Shown here: one piece after another, positions 35,802 through 46,305 of the stretch
How the letters are laid out: the number at the start of each line of letters is the position of its first letter
How positions within the stretch are numbered: position 1 is the stretch's first letter
From: Dokdonella sp.
GTDB taxonomy: Bacteria > Pseudomonadota > Gammaproteobacteria > Xanthomonadales > Rhodanobacteraceae
DNA length: 64,000 nt
Direction: 5' to 3'
Assembly (NCBI RefSeq): GCF_019634815.1
Contig: NZ_JAHCAP010000016.1
Coordinates: forward strand, 1 to 64,000
Notes under the pieces: generated by a model
The model's database searches: none
What the model saw: the letters and a program-made list of their open reading frames with translations, nothing else
Told to the model about the DNA's origin: nothing
Translations under genes and position numbers: made by a program

Positions 35802-38800
35802 TCACTGGAACACCAGTTCGGCGCTGACCACGCCCTCGAGTTCGCGCAGGGTCTGCGCGAGTGTCTGGCTGGCATGCACGCGCCAGGCCTCACCCAGTTC
35901 GACATCGACCATCGCGCCGGCGTTGCGATAGCTCAGCCGCACCGGCGTGCGCCCGCCGCGATGGTTGTCCAGTGTGCGCCGCAACTGCGTGCTGAAATCC
36001 GCGTCGATGCCGTCGAGGCGCAGATGCAGCAGGCGCGCGCGGCGGATGCAGGCCTCGTCGATGGTGGCAATGTTGCCAATGCGCATCTGGAAGCCGCCGG
36101 TGAAATCGTCGATGGCGATGCCGCCTTCAAATACCAGCAAGGCGTCACGCGTGAGCAACGGCCCGAATTCGATCCAGCTTTCCCGGTACAGCGTGACCTC
36201 GATCCGGCCACTGCTGTCCTCGAGCGTGACGTAGGCACGGTTGTCACCTTGTTTGCGCAAGGCCACCACGCTGCCGGCCAGCGTGAACTGCGGCAGCTCG
36301 GAGTTGCGCAGGCGTCCATCACGCGGCGGCTTGTAACGCTTTTCGATGTCGCCGATCGCGCAGGTGGTCAGGCGCGCAAACAGCTCGCGCCAGGCATCGG
36401 TCGGATGCCCCGAGAGATAGTGACCGAGCGTATCGCGCTCGCCGGCCAGACGCTGGGCAAGCGGCCATTCGGCAATGGTTGGTGCGCTCGGTGCGCGGCT
36501 TGGACCGTTGGCGCCGCTCCCACCGAAGATGTCGAACTGTCCGGTCTGGGCGTCACGTGCGCTCTGCTCGGCCGCACGCATCGCCTCGGGCAGGTAGGCG
36601 GCGAGACTGGCACGATTGGCACCGAGTGCATCCATCGAGCCCGACTGGATCAGGGCCTCGAACACACGCTTGTTGAAGCGCCCCGAATCGACGCGGGCGC
36701 ACAGATCGGCGAGATCGCGGAAAGCGCCGCCGTGTTCGCGTGCCTGCACCAGGCTCTCGACCGCGCCGCGGCCCACACCCTTGATTGCGCCCAGGCCGTA
36801 GCGCAGGGTGCTTGCGTCGATCGCGACGAACATGAATTGCGACGCGTTGATGTCGGGTGGCTGCACGTCGAGGCCCAGTGCGCGTGCCTCGCCGAGGAAG
36901 TTCACCACCTTGTCGGTGCTGTCCATGTCCGAGGACAACACCGCGGCCATGAACTGGGCAGGGTAATGCGCCTTGAGCCAGGCGGTCTGGTAGGACACCA
37001 GCGCATAGGCCGCCGCGTGCGATTTGTTGAAACCGTAGCCGGCGAATTTTTCCATCAGGTCGAAGACCGCATCGGCCTTGGCCTCGGAGACGCCGTTGTC
37101 GGCGGCACCGGCGCGGAAGATCGCGCGGTGCTTGGCCATTTCCTCGACCTTCTTCTTGCCCATCGCACGACGCAGCAGGTCGGCGCCACCGAAGGTGTAG
37201 CCACCGACGATCTGCGCCATCTGCATGACCTGTTCCTGGTAGACCATGATGCCGTAGGTCTCTTTCAGAACCGGCTCGACGCGCGGATCGGGATATTCGA
37301 TGGCCTCGCGGCCAAGCTTGCGCGCGCAGTAGCTGGGAATCAGGTCCATCGGGCCGGGTCGATACAGCGCACCCAATGCGATGATGTCTTCGAAGCGGTC
37401 GGGTTTGGCGTCCTTGAGCGCGCCTTGCATGCCATGCGACTCGAACTGGAACACCGCGATCGTGCGCGCATTGCGCAGCAGCTCGAATACCGCGGGGTCG
37501 TCGAGCGGAATCGTCAGGATGTCGAGCGGCGCTTCGCCGCTGTGCTCGCGCAGCGCATTGATGGCCTTGACCGCCCAGTCGATGATCGTGAGGGTGCGCA
37601 GGCCGAGGAAGTCGAACTTCACCAGGCCCACTGCCTCGACATCGTCCTTGTCGAATTGGGTGACCACGCCCTCGCCGCCTTCGGAGTACAGCGGTGCGTA
37701 CTCAGGCAGCGGACCGGGCGCGATCACCACGCCGCCGGCGTGCTTGCCGGCGTTGCGCGTGAGGTCCTCGAGCTTGAGCGCGAGGTCGACCAGCTCGCGC
37801 GCCTCATCGTCGTTGTCGTAGAGCGAGCGGAACTCGCCGACCACGCGATCGGGTTCCTTGCGCGACTTCTCCGAGCGTCCCAGCGCATCCTCGAGCGAAA
37901 GATCCAGCGGCATGCGCGGCAACAGCTTGGCGATCTTGTCGACCTGGCCGTAGGGCATGCCGAGCACGCGGCCGGTGTCGCGCAGCACCGCCTTGGCGGC
38001 CATCGTGCCGAAGGTGATGATCTGGCTGACGCGGTCGCGCCCGTACTTGCGCGCGACATAGTCGATCACCTCGTCGCGTCGATCCATGCAGAAGTCGACG
38101 TCGAAGTCGGGCATCGACACGCGTTCGGGATTGAGAAAGCGCTCGAACAAGAGGCCATAGCGCAAGGGATCGAGGTCGGTGATGCCCAGCACCCAGGCGA
38201 CCAGCGAGCCGGCGCCCGAACCGCGACCCGGGCCGACCGGGATGTCGTTGTCCTTGGCCCAGTTGATGAAGTCGGCGACGATCAGGAAGTAGCCGGGAAA
38301 GCCCATCTGCACGATCACGTCGACTTCGCGCGCGAGGCGTTGATCGTAGTCTTCGCGGCTGAAGCCGGGCGCGGGCGGATGACTGGCCAGCCGCCGTTCG
38401 AGTCCGGCCTGCGCCTGTGCGCGGATGTGGCTGTCGAGTGTCGCGCCGGGCGGCACCGGGAATGCAGGCAGGTAATAGGTGCCGAAACTCAGTTCGAGAT
38501 TGCAGCGCTTGGCCAACTCGACGCTGTTTTCGAGCAGTTCGGGCAGATCGGCAAAGACCTGCGCCATCTGCTGCGGCGATTTCAGGTATTGCTCGCCGCT
38601 GTAATCGCGCGGGCGCTTGGGATCGGCCAGCACGCGACCGGAGTGGATGCACACGCGCGCTTCGTGTGCTTCGAAGTCGTCACGTTCCAGGAAGCGCACG
38701 TCGTTGCTCGCCACCACCGGCAAGGCAAACTGCGCAGCGAGGTCGAGCGCGCCGGCCAGGAAGGTTTCTTCATCGGCGCGGCCGATCCGCGTGGCTTCGA

Positions 38801-39296
38801 GATAGAAGCGATCGGCAAAGCGCGAGCGCCACAGCTGCGCGCACTCGCGTGCGGCCTCTTCGCGGCCGGCGACGAGCAGGCGGCCGAGATCGCTGTCCTG
38901 CCCGGCCAAGGCGATCAGGCCGTGATTGGCCTCGTCGAGCCAGGCAGGATCGACCAGCACGCGGTCACTGTGGCGGTTCTCGGCGAATGCGCGCGAAAGC
39001 AGTCGCGACAGCGTGAGATAGCCGGCATGGTCCTGGCACAGCACGGTCAGACGCTGCGGCCGGTGGCGGTCCCCGGTGTCGGGCAGCCACAGGTCGCAGC
39101 CCGCAATCGGCTTGATCCCCGCCGCGAGCGCCGCCTTGTAGAACTTCACCAGCGCAAACAGGTTGCCCTGATCGGTCAGGGCAACCGCCGGCATGTCCGT
39201 GCGCGCGCAGGACTCGACCAGCGCATCGATGCGGATCGTCGAGTCGATCAGCGAGTATTCGCTGTGCAGGTGGAGGTGGACGAAGGAGGGATTCAT
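35802..39296 (-). CDS. dnaE: DNA polymerase III subunit alpha
   Basis: 1164 residues; the replicative polymerase. PHP domain at the start ([16 protein letters not shown]). The C-family palm carries [18 protein letters not shown] with catalytic Asp residues, and [20 protein letters not shown]. The tail includes the OB-fold and the C-terminal tau-binding region. The full length is present with no frame break. It lies between rnhB and accA, as in E. coli. Confidence 0.97.
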   Translation of the reverse strand: MNPSFVHLHLHSEYSLIDSTIRIDALVESCARTDMPAVALTDQGNLFALVKFYKAALAAGIKPIAGCDLWLPDTGDRHRPQRLTVLCQDHAGYLTLSRLLSRAFAENRHSDRVLVDPAWLDEANHGLIALAGQDSDLGRLLVAGREEAARECAQLWRSRFADRFYLEATRIGRADEETFLAGALDLAAQFALPVVASNDVRFLERDDFEAHEARVCIHSGRVLADPKRPRDYSGEQYLKSPQQMAQVFADLPELLENSVELAKRCNLELSFGTYYLPAFPVPPGATLDSHIRAQAQAGLERRLASHPPAPGFSREDYDQRLAREVDVIVQMGFPGYFLIVADFINWAKDNDIPVGPGRGSGAGSLVAWVLGITDLDPLRYGLLFERFLNPERVSMPDFDVDFCMDRRDEVIDYVARKYGRDRVSQIITFGTMAAKAVLRDTGRVLGMPYGQVDKIAKLLPRMPLDLSLEDALGRSEKSRKEPDRVVGEFRSLYDNDDEARELVDLALKLEDLTRNAGKHAGGVVIAPGPLPEYAPLYSEGGEGVVTQFDKDDVEAVGLVKFDFLGLRTLTIIDWAVKAINALREHSGEAPLDILTIPLDDPAVFELLRNARTIAVFQFESHGMQGALKDAKPDRFEDIIALGALYRPGPMDLIPSYCARKLGREAIEYPDPRVEPVLKETYGIMVYQEQVMQMAQIVGGYTFGGADLLRRAMGKKKVEEMAKHRAIFRAGAADNGVSEAKADAVFDLMEKFAGYGFNKSHAAAYALVSYQTAWLKAHYPAQFMAAVLSSDMDSTDKVVNFLGEARALGLDVQPPDINASQFMFVAIDASTLRYGLGAIKGVGRGAVESLVQAREHGGAFRDLADLCARVDSGRFNKRVFEALIQSGSMDALGANRASLAAYLPEAMRAAEQSARDAQTGQFDIFGGSGANGPSRAPSAPTIAEWPLAQRLAGERDTLGHYLSGHPTDAWRELFARLTTCAIGDIEKRYKPPRDGRLRNSELPQFTLAGSVVALRKQGDNRAYVTLEDSSGRIEVTLYRESWIEFGPLLTRDALLVFEGGIAIDDFTGGFQMRIGNIATIDEACIRRARLLHLRLDGIDADFSTQLRRTLDNHRGGRTPVRLSYRNAGAMVDVELGEAWRVHASQTLAQTLRELEGVVSAELVFQ

Positions 39297-39469
39297 GGCG
39301 ACGCCGGATCAAGTCCCAGCGTAGTTTCCCCGGGGGCGTGGGACAAGGCTTGACGTGGCGATGATCTGCGGCGCGGCCTTGCCGCGCAGCGGGTGCGTCG
39401 GCGTGGGCCACGCGCCGGGCAAGGTGCTGGCGTGGCCCGCAGCGTGAAAAGGCGATGCATGCCCGCATC

Positions 39470-39490
39470 GGTTCGTCCCGCGTCCCCGCG
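39470..39490. repeat. Solitary copy of the 96-nt repeat core
   Basis: On the minus strand CGCGGGGACGCGGGACGAAC plus one C matches unit 3 of the tract at 264-284 in 20 of 21 positions. It sits in the 246-bp gap between rnhB and dnaE, which has no supported gene. Confidence 0.65.
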
Positions 39491-39542
39491 ACCCGAGGGA
39501 ATCAAGAAGAAGATTGCGCTGGCTTCCTGCCCGCACCTGACA

Positions 39543-40157
39543 TCAGAACAAGTCCGTCTGCCCGAGCAGGCGGCGCACCGGCGCAAACCCGCGCCGATGG
39601 ATCAGGCAGGGGCCGAGGCGCTCGAGCGCGGCGAGATGCTCGGGCGTGGGATAGCCCTTGTGCTGGGCGAAGCCGTAGCCCGGATGCACGGCATCGAGCT
39701 CAATCATCAAGGCATCGCGCGTGGTCTTGGCGAGGATCGAGGCAGCGCCGATCGCGGCTTCGCTGGCATCACCGCCGACGATCGTGCGCGCCGGACACGG
39801 CAGCTCGCGTGGCAGGCGATTGCCGTCGATCAAGGCGAGTGTCGGCGCAGGCGCGAGTGCGGCCAGCGCGCGGCTCATGCCGGCGAGCGTAGCGCCGAGG
39901 ATGTTGCGGCGTTCGATCTCATCGACCTCGACGACGATCACCGACCACGCCATTGCGCAGTCGCGAATCAGCGGGGCGAGTGCATCGCGCTGCATCGCAC
40001 TGAGTGCCTTGGAATCGTCGATGCCGTCGATCGGGCGCTGTGGATCGAGGATCACCGCGGCGACCACCACCGGCCCGGCAAGCGGACCGCGACCGGCTTC
40101 ATCGACGCCGGCGATGCGCGCATCGGCAAGGATCGCCGCCCGTTCACTGGCTTTCAT
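39543..40157 (-). CDS. rnhB: Ribonuclease HII
   Basis: 204 residues. It removes RNA from RNA-DNA hybrids and single ribonucleotides. [19 protein letters not shown] has the first Asp-Glu pair, and DGNRLP and [17 protein letters not shown] carry the remaining carboxylates. The start is taken at [10 protein letters not shown], which overlaps the upstream sulfatase gene end by 14 nt. Order lpxB-[sulfatase]-rnhB-dnaE resembles E. coli apart from the inserted gene. Confidence 0.94.
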   Translation of the reverse strand: MKASERAAILADARIAGVDEAGRGPLAGPVVVAAVILDPQRPIDGIDDSKALSAMQRDALAPLIRDCAMAWSVIVVEVDEIERRNILGATLAGMSRALAALAPAPTLALIDGNRLPRELPCPARTIVGGDASEAAIGAASILAKTTRDALMIELDAVHPGYGFAQHKGYPTPEHLAALERLGPCLIHRRGFAPVRRLLGQTDLF

Positions 40158-41874
40158 GCAGATCGCCGAGCGTGCTGAAGATGTAGTCGTGATAGGACGC
40201 CACAATCTTGCGATCCTTGCAGTCGAGATAGCGCCCGTTGCAGCGTTCGCGCAGCAAGGTGTTGGCCTGATAGAACGCGTCCTTGGGCACGCCGGCCACG
40301 TCGAGCGCGAGTGAGCCGAGGAAGGCGATGTCGAGCAGTGGGTAGTCGTAGCGTGCGCGCACCGGGAAGTTCGACTTGATCATGTAGTAAGTCACCCAGT
40401 GCTTGACCGGGCCGGCGAGTTTCGGGACGACTTTCGGGATTTCGTTGATCGCGCCATCGAACGAAGGCTGATGGTCGCCGAAATGCACCAGCACCGCGGG
40501 CGTGGGACCGCCGAGCAGAAAGGCCTGCAGGTCGGCGAGCATGGCGTTGGATGCACGCAGCCGCTGCAGGTAATTGCCGAGGTTGAGGTTGAGCCAGTCA
40601 TCGAGCGCCTTGGGCTTGAACTTGCCGGCGAACAATGGCTTGTTGAAAGGGGCGGGCAATTTGTCCAGCGGCGTCATGTGCGGGCCGTGCTGGTGCAGGG
40701 TCAGCATGAATACGAACAGCGGCTGGTCGGGGTGGTCGCGCTTTTCGTCGGCGTAGATGCGCTTGAACACCTCGAGCAGGTCGGCGTCGTGGCTCTCCCA
40801 ACCGAGCCCGTGTTCGGTGCCGTCGTAGAAGGCATCGAAGCCGTAGAAATCGTAGGCATTGCGCGCGTTGAGAAAATCCCCGCTCATCGGGTACAGCGCA
40901 ATCGCGCGATAGCCCGCATGCTGGAACGCGCGTGGCAGGGTGTAGGCGACGCGCGGCGCGAGGTTGTAGGGCGCATACAGGCCGGCATTGCCGAACAGCG
41001 TGTGGGCGAGGCCGGTGAGCGCGGAAAACTCGCTGGTCCAGGTGCCGCCGCCGAAGGTGTGCACGGTCATCAGGCCATGCGCGCGCGTCTGCTTGTCGGC
41101 CTCGAACATCGCCACGCGGCAAAGGGGAATCGTGCAGGGTTTGAGGATGCGTGGATCGAAGGTGCTTTCTTCAAGCACGATCACCACGTCGGGACGCTGC
41201 GCCGGTGCCTGCATCGGCCGATTGAGCTTCCAATTGATGCTGCGGTCGACATCGGCCGGAATCACCGGTTCGTTGATGACGGTGTCGTTGAACGAGGTGA
41301 GAAAGTCGGTGATGAAGCTCTTGTCGTTGATCGTGATCCACATCGGCTTGTTGAACACGCTGCCAAAGGGGCCGTTCGCGGTGAGGATCCACGCCAGCCC
41401 CCAGGCGGCGGCGAGGGTGCCGCCCAGACGCACGCCAACGCGCACCCAGCGCGGCCGCTGCGGCAACAGGGCCGCGCGCTCGCCGCGCCAGGACAACACC
41501 AGCAGCGCCGGGACAAGCAACACGGCGCCGATGCCCACCCCGAGCAGCAGCGGGTAGTGACTGAACACTTCGAGCGTGCCGCTGTTGAGGAAGTACTCCA
41601 GATCGGGCGCGAGCAGTGGCGTCTGCAGGTAGAGGAACTTGAGACGGCCGGCGATTTCGATCGCGCCGAACAGCAGCGAGACGGTGATCAGGGCGAAGGC
41701 AATGCGCGCCGAGGCCATCAGCACGAACAGCAGCGACAGCAGGATCGCGGTCGCGGCGAATACCTTCTCGTCGGCAGTGTTTTCCGCAAGCGGGCCGAAC
41801 ACCACCAGCGCGGCGAACAGGATCACGGCCAGTGCGCGCAGGATGAAGGTGCCGCGTGCGCCGGCGCTGGTCAT
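40144..41874 (-). CDS. LTA synthase/sulfatase-family membrane enzyme
   Basis: 576 residues. About five N-terminal membrane helices (about 10-170) are followed by an extracytoplasmic alkaline-phosphatase-fold domain. [12 protein letters not shown] has the metal-binding Glu, [16 protein letters not shown] the nucleophile Thr region, and [11 protein letters not shown] the Asp-His pair. Relatives are lipoteichoic-acid synthase, OpgB and phosphoethanolamine transferases, so a phosphoglycerol or phosphoethanolamine transfer to a glycan or lipid is likely; the substrate is unknown. It lies between lpxB and rnhB, overlapping rnhB, and is probably part of the cluster's transcript. Confidence 0.85.
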   Translation of the reverse strand: MTSAGARGTFILRALAVILFAALVVFGPLAENTADEKVFAATAILLSLLFVLMASARIAFALITVSLLFGAIEIAGRLKFLYLQTPLLAPDLEYFLNSGTLEVFSHYPLLLGVGIGAVLLVPALLVLSWRGERAALLPQRPRWVRVGVRLGGTLAAAWGLAWILTANGPFGSVFNKPMWITINDKSFITDFLTSFNDTVINEPVIPADVDRSINWKLNRPMQAPAQRPDVVIVLEESTFDPRILKPCTIPLCRVAMFEADKQTRAHGLMTVHTFGGGTWTSEFSALTGLAHTLFGNAGLYAPYNLAPRVAYTLPRAFQHAGYRAIALYPMSGDFLNARNAYDFYGFDAFYDGTEHGLGWESHDADLLEVFKRIYADEKRDHPDQPLFVFMLTLHQHGPHMTPLDKLPAPFNKPLFAGKFKPKALDDWLNLNLGNYLQRLRASNAMLADLQAFLLGGPTPAVLVHFGDHQPSFDGAINEIPKVVPKLAGPVKHWVTYYMIKSNFPVRARYDYPLLDIAFLGSLALDVAGVPKDAFYQANTLLRERCNGRYLDCKDRKIVASYHDYIFSTLGDLHESQ

Positions 41875-41946
41875 GTCTCGGGTTCGCTCATGGGCGCCAT
41901 CGTGCGCAGCGGCGGCATGGGCGTCAATGCGCAGTGCATGAGCGGC

Positions 41947-43140
41947 TCAGGCAAGTTTCACGAGTTGGGCGATTGCATCGGCGGCCGCGTTGCTGGCATC
42001 GCGGCGCAACTGCAGATGGATGCGCTCGAAGTCGCTGTGCAGCGCGCACTTGGCCACATCGTCCTGCAGCAGCGGCAACAGCGCTTGCGCCAAGGCTTGT
42101 GGCGTGCAGTCATGCTGCATCAGCTCGGGCACGAGATCGCGCCCGGCCAGCACGTTCGGCAAGGCGTAACGATTCACCTTGAGCAGGCCAAGTCGCTTGA
42201 CGATCCAGTGGGTGAGCGGTGCGATGCGGTAGGCGACCACCATCGGCCGCTTGGCGAGCAGGGCTTCGAGCGTCGCGGTGCCCGAAGCGAGCAGCACGGC
42301 ATCGGCCGCGATCATCGCCTCGCGGGCCAGACCATTGACGATATCGATCGGCGGCAGTTGCCCATGCCCGCCATCGGCTTCGTGCGCTTCGTGCAGGCGT
42401 TGCTCGAACAATTTGCGGCAGGCGGTATTGGCCATCGGCGTGATCACGCGCAGATCGGGGATTCGCGCGGCAAGCAGGCGTGCGGCTTCAAGGAAATCGG
42501 GTGCAAGCCGCGCGATCTCGCCGAGGCGGCTGCCCGGCAGCATCGCAAGCAAGCGCGCATCGGCGGGGAGCTTGAGCGTCGCACGGGCCACCGCCCGATC
42601 CGGCTGCATGATCATTTCATCGGCCATCGGATGCCCGACGAAGCGCGCATCCACGCCATGTCTGGCGTAAATCGCCGGTTCCATCGGAAACAGGCACAGC
42701 ACGCGATCGGCGCTGCGCCCGATCTTCGCCGCACGTTGTTCACGCCAGGCCCACACCGAGGGGCTCACGTAGTGGACGGTGCGGATGCCGCGTTGTTTGA
42801 GACGGCGCTCGACGCCGAGGTTGAAGTCGGGCGCGTCGATTCCGATGAACACATCGGGTGCCAGCGCCGTGGCACGTTGCACCACGTCGCGGCGAATCGC
42901 CAGCAGGCGCGGCAGGTGGCGCAGGACTTCGACCAGCCCCATCACCGATAGGGCCTGCATGGGATGCCAGCTCACCAGACCCGCAGCGATCATGCGCTGC
43001 CCGCCAATGCCGGCAAAGCGCGCCTGCGGAAAGCGCGCGCGAAGGGCTTCGATCAGGCCCGCGCCGAGTTGGTCGCCCGATGCCTCGCCGGCAACGAGCA
43101 CGAAGCAGGGCGGCGATGGCGTGGCGGCGGGGTCGGGCAT
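41947..43140 (-). CDS. lpxB: Lipid-A-disaccharide synthase
   Basis: GT19 glycosyltransferase that joins UDP-diacylglucosamine and lipid X. 397 residues from the second ATG. VLVAGEASGDQLGAGLIEAL at the start, GIDAPDFNLGVE, VSPSVWAWRE and LPGSRLGEI are typical. Two in-frame ATGs occur (43143, 43140). A TATGAT hexamer 6 nt before the second would make it the first base of a leaderless message. A REP cluster separates it from lpxA. Confidence 0.94.
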   Translation of the reverse strand: MPDPAATPSPPCFVLVAGEASGDQLGAGLIEALRARFPQARFAGIGGQRMIAAGLVSWHPMQALSVMGLVEVLRHLPRLLAIRRDVVQRATALAPDVFIGIDAPDFNLGVERRLKQRGIRTVHYVSPSVWAWREQRAAKIGRSADRVLCLFPMEPAIYARHGVDARFVGHPMADEMIMQPDRAVARATLKLPADARLLAMLPGSRLGEIARLAPDFLEAARLLAARIPDLRVITPMANTACRKLFEQRLHEAHEADGGHGQLPPIDIVNGLAREAMIAADAVLLASGTATLEALLAKRPMVVAYRIAPLTHWIVKRLGLLKVNRYALPNVLAGRDLVPELMQHDCTPQALAQALLPLLQDDVAKCALHSDFERIHLQLRRDASNAAADAIAQLVKLA

Positions 43141-43146
43141 CATCCG

Positions 43147-43152
43147 ATCATA
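43147..43152 (-). promoter_or_regulatory. -10 element for lpxB, leaderless
   Basis: TATGAT on the minus strand. If it is -12 to -7, +1 is the A of the ATG at 43140. This would give lpxB its own promoter behind the REP cluster. Confidence 0.4.
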
Positions 43153-43177
43153 CCGCGGCGCCACGAGTGGACGCCGC

Positions 43178-43471
43178 GAGCCGAGCGAGCTCGCCTCTAC
43201 AGGAGCACACCACCGCCGTCGTAGAGCGGAGCTTGCTCCGCTGCTCTTGCTTGCGCCGCAATCGCACGCCCCGAGCCGAGCGAGCTCGGCTCTACAGGAG
43301 CACACCGCCGCCGTCGTAGAGCGGAGCTTGCTCCGCTGCTCTTGCTCGTGCCGCGAATGGGCGCCGCTAGCCGAGCGAGCTCGGCTCTACAAAACCCCCC
43401 GTCGTGGAGCGGAGCCGAGCAAGTTCGGCTCTACAAAAGCACACCACCGCCGTCGTGGATCGGAGCATGCT
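43178..43471. repeat. GTAG-type REP cluster with 95-bp period
   Basis: Hairpins of two kinds alternate. AGCCGAGCGAGCTCGGCTC-TAC types end at 43200, 43295, 43390 and 43434; GTAGAGCGGAGCTTGCTCCG types start at 43221 and 43316, with decayed copies near 43404 and 43453. Members of each kind are 95 bp apart. Each has the tetranucleotide GTAG (or CTAC) at one end, as in SMAG/REP elements of Stenotrophomonas. They fill the lpxA-lpxB gap (43144-43471), which has no gene, and may act as a transcription attenuator or RNA-stability element. Confidence 0.82.
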
Positions 43472-44251
43472 TCAGCGCAGCAAGGGACGTTCGCCGGCTT
43501 CGATGAATTCGAGGAAGGCGCGCACGTCGGCGCTTTCGCTTGCAAGTTGCGCGAGTGCACTGCGCGCTTCATCGAGCGAATTCGAGCCGACGTAGAGTGC
43601 CCGGTAGGCGCGTTTGATCGCGGCGATGCGCTCGGCATCGAAGCCGCGCCGCTTGAGGCCTTCACTGTTGATGCCGCGGGGTCGGCCCTGGGTGTCGGCA
43701 TCGCTTGCAACCATCAGGAAGGGCGGCACGTCTCCACTGAGCAGTACGCCCATGCCGATGAAGGCATGCGCGCCGATGCGGCAGAATTGATGCACGCCGA
43801 CGAAACCCGAGAGGATGACGTAGTCGCCGATGGTGACATGGCCGGCGAGCGTGGCGTTGTTGGAGAACACGCAGGAATTGCCGACCGTGCAGTCATGGGC
43901 GACATGCGTGTAGGCGAGAAACCAATTGTCGTTGCCGATGCGTGTGATTCCGCCGCCGTCGCCGGTGCCACGGTTGAAGGTGGTGAATTCACGGATCGTG
44001 TTGCGATCGCCGATCACCAGTTCGGTGCGCTCGCCACGGAATTTCTTGTCCTGTGGCTCGGCTCCGAGCGAAGCGAACTGGAAGATGCGATTGTCGCGGC
44101 CGATCCGTGTCGGGCCTTCGATGACTGCATGCGCGCCGATCGTGGTACCCGCGGCGATCTCGACCCCGGCACCGATCACGCTGTAGGCGCCGACACTCAC
44201 GCCTGCGTCGAGACGGGCGCCCGGGTCGATCAGCGCGGTCGGGTGGATCAT
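43472..44251 (-). CDS. lpxA: UDP-N-acetylglucosamine acyltransferase
   Basis: First step of lipid A synthesis: transfer of 3-hydroxyacyl from ACP to UDP-GlcNAc. 259 residues, a left-handed beta-helix of hexapeptide repeats from [15 protein letters not shown] onward. [20 protein letters not shown] includes the catalytic His. Start at 44251 gives the family N-terminus and overlaps the fabZ stop by 4 nt. Confidence 0.95.
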   Translation of the reverse strand: MIHPTALIDPGARLDAGVSVGAYSVIGAGVEIAAGTTIGAHAVIEGPTRIGRDNRIFQFASLGAEPQDKKFRGERTELVIGDRNTIREFTTFNRGTGDGGGITRIGNDNWFLAYTHVAHDCTVGNSCVFSNNATLAGHVTIGDYVILSGFVGVHQFCRIGAHAFIGMGVLLSGDVPPFLMVASDADTQGRPRGINSEGLKRRGFDAERIAAIKRAYRALYVGSNSLDEARSALAQLASESADVRAFLEFIEAGERPLLR

Positions 44252-44715
44252 TCGGCCGGAACCTCGGCGCACAGCACTTCGGCTTCGGCGGCGAGCTTGT
44301 CGTCGACGAAGGCCTGACCGTGGAACAGGCTCATGTTGCGCATGCGACGCTTGTGTTCGACTTCCAGCCGCAATTGATCGCCGGGCACCACGGTGCGATT
44401 GAAGCGGGCCTTGTCGACCTTGACCAGATAGAAAATCGAACGGCCGCCGCCCGCGCCGGGCTCGGAAAGTTTGGTCAGCATGCCGGAAGCCTGAGCCATC
44501 GCCTCGATGATGAGTACGCCCGGCATCACCGGATGCCCCGGGAAATGGCCCTGGAAGAACGGTTCGTTGATGGTGACGTTCTTGATTGCGGTGACATGCT
44601 TGCCCGGATCGAGCGCGATGATGCGATCAAGCAGCAGGAATGGATAGCGATGCGGCAGGATCGCGGCGATCTGCTCGTAGCCAACCGGGAGTTGCAGCGG
44701 GGTGCTTTGGCTCAT
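44248..44715 (-). CDS. fabZ: 3-hydroxyacyl-ACP dehydratase FabZ
   Basis: 155 residues, hot-dog fold. [20 protein letters not shown] has the catalytic His, followed by [10 protein letters not shown] with the Glu. It dehydrates 3-hydroxyacyl-ACP and competes with LpxA/LpxD for that substrate, which explains its place between them. It overlaps both neighbours by 4 nt. Confidence 0.96.
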   Translation of the reverse strand: MSQSTPLQLPVGYEQIAAILPHRYPFLLLDRIIALDPGKHVTAIKNVTINEPFFQGHFPGHPVMPGVLIIEAMAQASGMLTKLSEPGAGGGRSIFYLVKVDKARFNRTVVPGDQLRLEVEHKRRMRNMSLFHGQAFVDDKLAAEAEVLCAEVPAE

Positions 44716-45737
44716 TGCGGGTTTTCCTTGCGCGCGGCGCCGAGACGACGCGCGATTTCATCCAGGTGTTTGAAGCGCGCCGCATTGCGGCGCCACTGCC
44801 GATTCGGCTGGATCGGCGTTCCAGACGAATACTCGCCAGGTTCGCGGATCGAATGGGTGACCAGACTCATCGCCGTCACCGTGACCCGGTCGGCAATGCT
44901 CAGGTGGCCGAGAATGCCTGCGCTGCCACCGATCAGGCAATAGCGGCCGATTTGCGCGCTGCCGGCCACTGCCGCGCAGCCGGCCAGCGCGCTGTGGGCG
45001 CCGATGCGCACGTTGTGGGCAATCTGGATCTGGTTGTCCAGGCGCACGTCCTCTTCGAGCACGGTGTCGCCGAGGGCGCCGCGATCGATCGTGGTGTTGG
45101 CGCCGATTTCGCAATCGTCGCCGATGATCACCCCGCCGAGCTGGGGCACCTTGATCCAGTGGTCGCGATCGAAGGCCAGCCCGAAACCATCGGCGCCGAG
45201 CACCGCGCCCGGATGGATCAAGACGCGCTTGCCCAGGCGCACGTCCTGCACGAGGGTGACGCGCGCGACCAGGCGTGATTGCGCGCCGACCACGCAATCG
45301 CGGCCGATGATGCAATGGGGTCCGAGCACCGCACCGGCTTCGATGCATGCACCCGCTTCGATCACGCAGAACGCGCCGATGCTGGCGGCCGGATCGATTT
45401 GCGCACCCGCATCGACGCTCGCGCTCGGATGGATGCCCGATGCTGCCGCGGGCAGGCGCTCGAACAGCGTGGCCACCTTGGCGAAGGCGACATAGGGATC
45501 GGCCGCAACCAGGCAGCTGCGCGTCATGCCGGCGGCATCGGCCTCGCGAACGATCACCGCCGCCGCGCGGCTGCCGTCGAGCTGTGCGCGGTAGCGTGGA
45601 TTGGCGAGGAATCCGACCTGCGTCGCCTCGGCGTGGGCGAGCGTGGCAACGCCGCGGATCGGCAGTGCCGGATCGCCGTGGACCAGCCGCAAGTCGAAGC
45701 GCTGCGCAATTTCCCCGAGCGTGACCGCGACAGTCAT
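44712..45737 (-). CDS. lpxD: UDP-3-O-acylglucosamine N-acyltransferase
   Basis: 341 residues. An N-terminal alpha/beta domain (about 1-100) is followed by hexapeptide repeats, with the catalytic His in QIAHNVRIGAHSALAGCAAV. It adds the N-linked hydroxyacyl chain in lipid A synthesis. It overlaps skp and fabZ by 4 nt each. Confidence 0.95.
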   Translation of the reverse strand: MTVAVTLGEIAQRFDLRLVHGDPALPIRGVATLAHAEATQVGFLANPRYRAQLDGSRAAAVIVREADAAGMTRSCLVAADPYVAFAKVATLFERLPAAASGIHPSASVDAGAQIDPAASIGAFCVIEAGACIEAGAVLGPHCIIGRDCVVGAQSRLVARVTLVQDVRLGKRVLIHPGAVLGADGFGLAFDRDHWIKVPQLGGVIIGDDCEIGANTTIDRGALGDTVLEEDVRLDNQIQIAHNVRIGAHSALAGCAAVAGSAQIGRYCLIGGSAGILGHLSIADRVTVTAMSLVTHSIREPGEYSSGTPIQPNRQWRRNAARFKHLDEIARRLGAARKENPQ

Positions 45738-46264
45738 GGCTTGGCGCCCTTGCTTGCCTGGCGGCGCAGGCGGTCGAGGATCTTGTCGGTGACATCGACT
45801 CGTTCGCTGGCGAACACCACCGGACTGGCGACGATCAGGTCATAGCCCTGTTCGCGGGCGAAGGCGACCACGGCGTCGTTGATCTCGCGCCAGCTGTTGT
45901 CCAGTTCCTGATCGCTGCGCGCCTTGAGCTCGTTGTGCAGCTTTTCGCGCTGACGCTTGATCGAGCGCTCGAGTGCGTCGATTTCGCGCTGGCGGGTCTC
46001 GTCGGGCTGAAGGGCCACGCTGCCACGCAAGTCGGCGAGGTGCTTTTCATCGGCCTTGAGGGCGGCGTCGCGGCCGGCGAACTCGTTTTCGAGCTTGCTG
46101 CGCCCGGCGACGATCTGCGGCGCATTGTCGAGCAGGCGCTTCATGTCGACGTAGCCGATTTTCGTCGTCGAGGGCGCCTGCGCAAACGCGCTGCAGATGC
46201 CGACGAGCATGGCGGCGAGCCATGCTGCGAAAATCCGGCGGGCTGTTGGGGCGGGCTGCGCCAC
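45734..46264 (-). CDS. skp: OmpH/Skp family periplasmic chaperone
   Basis: 176 residues with a signal peptide (MAQPAPTARRIFAAWLAAML, cleavage near AFA-QAP). A coiled-coil of about 90 residues rich in Lys/Glu/Arg (DEKHLADLRGSVALQPDETR) fits Skp. It holds unfolded outer-membrane proteins before they reach BAM. It is placed 41 nt after bamA, as in most Proteobacteria. Confidence 0.92.
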   Translation of the reverse strand: MAQPAPTARRIFAAWLAAMLVGICSAFAQAPSTTKIGYVDMKRLLDNAPQIVAGRSKLENEFAGRDAALKADEKHLADLRGSVALQPDETRQREIDALERSIKRQREKLHNELKARSDQELDNSWREINDAVVAFAREQGYDLIVASPVVFASERVDVTDKILDRLRRQASKGAKP

Positions 46265-46305
46265 CGGCCTGTCCTCGTTGCCGACGCTGGCTTATGGTAC
46301 GACGA

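Noticed and set aside
35772..39353. Very long plus-strand open frame (about 1190 codons) opposite dnaE
   Set aside because: It mirrors dnaE, whose motifs are complete on the minus strand. High G+C leaves the antisense frame open; no domain is visible.
40399..42951. 850-codon plus-strand frame opposite the sulfatase-family gene and lpxB
   Set aside because: Spans two well-supported minus-strand genes and carries no motif.
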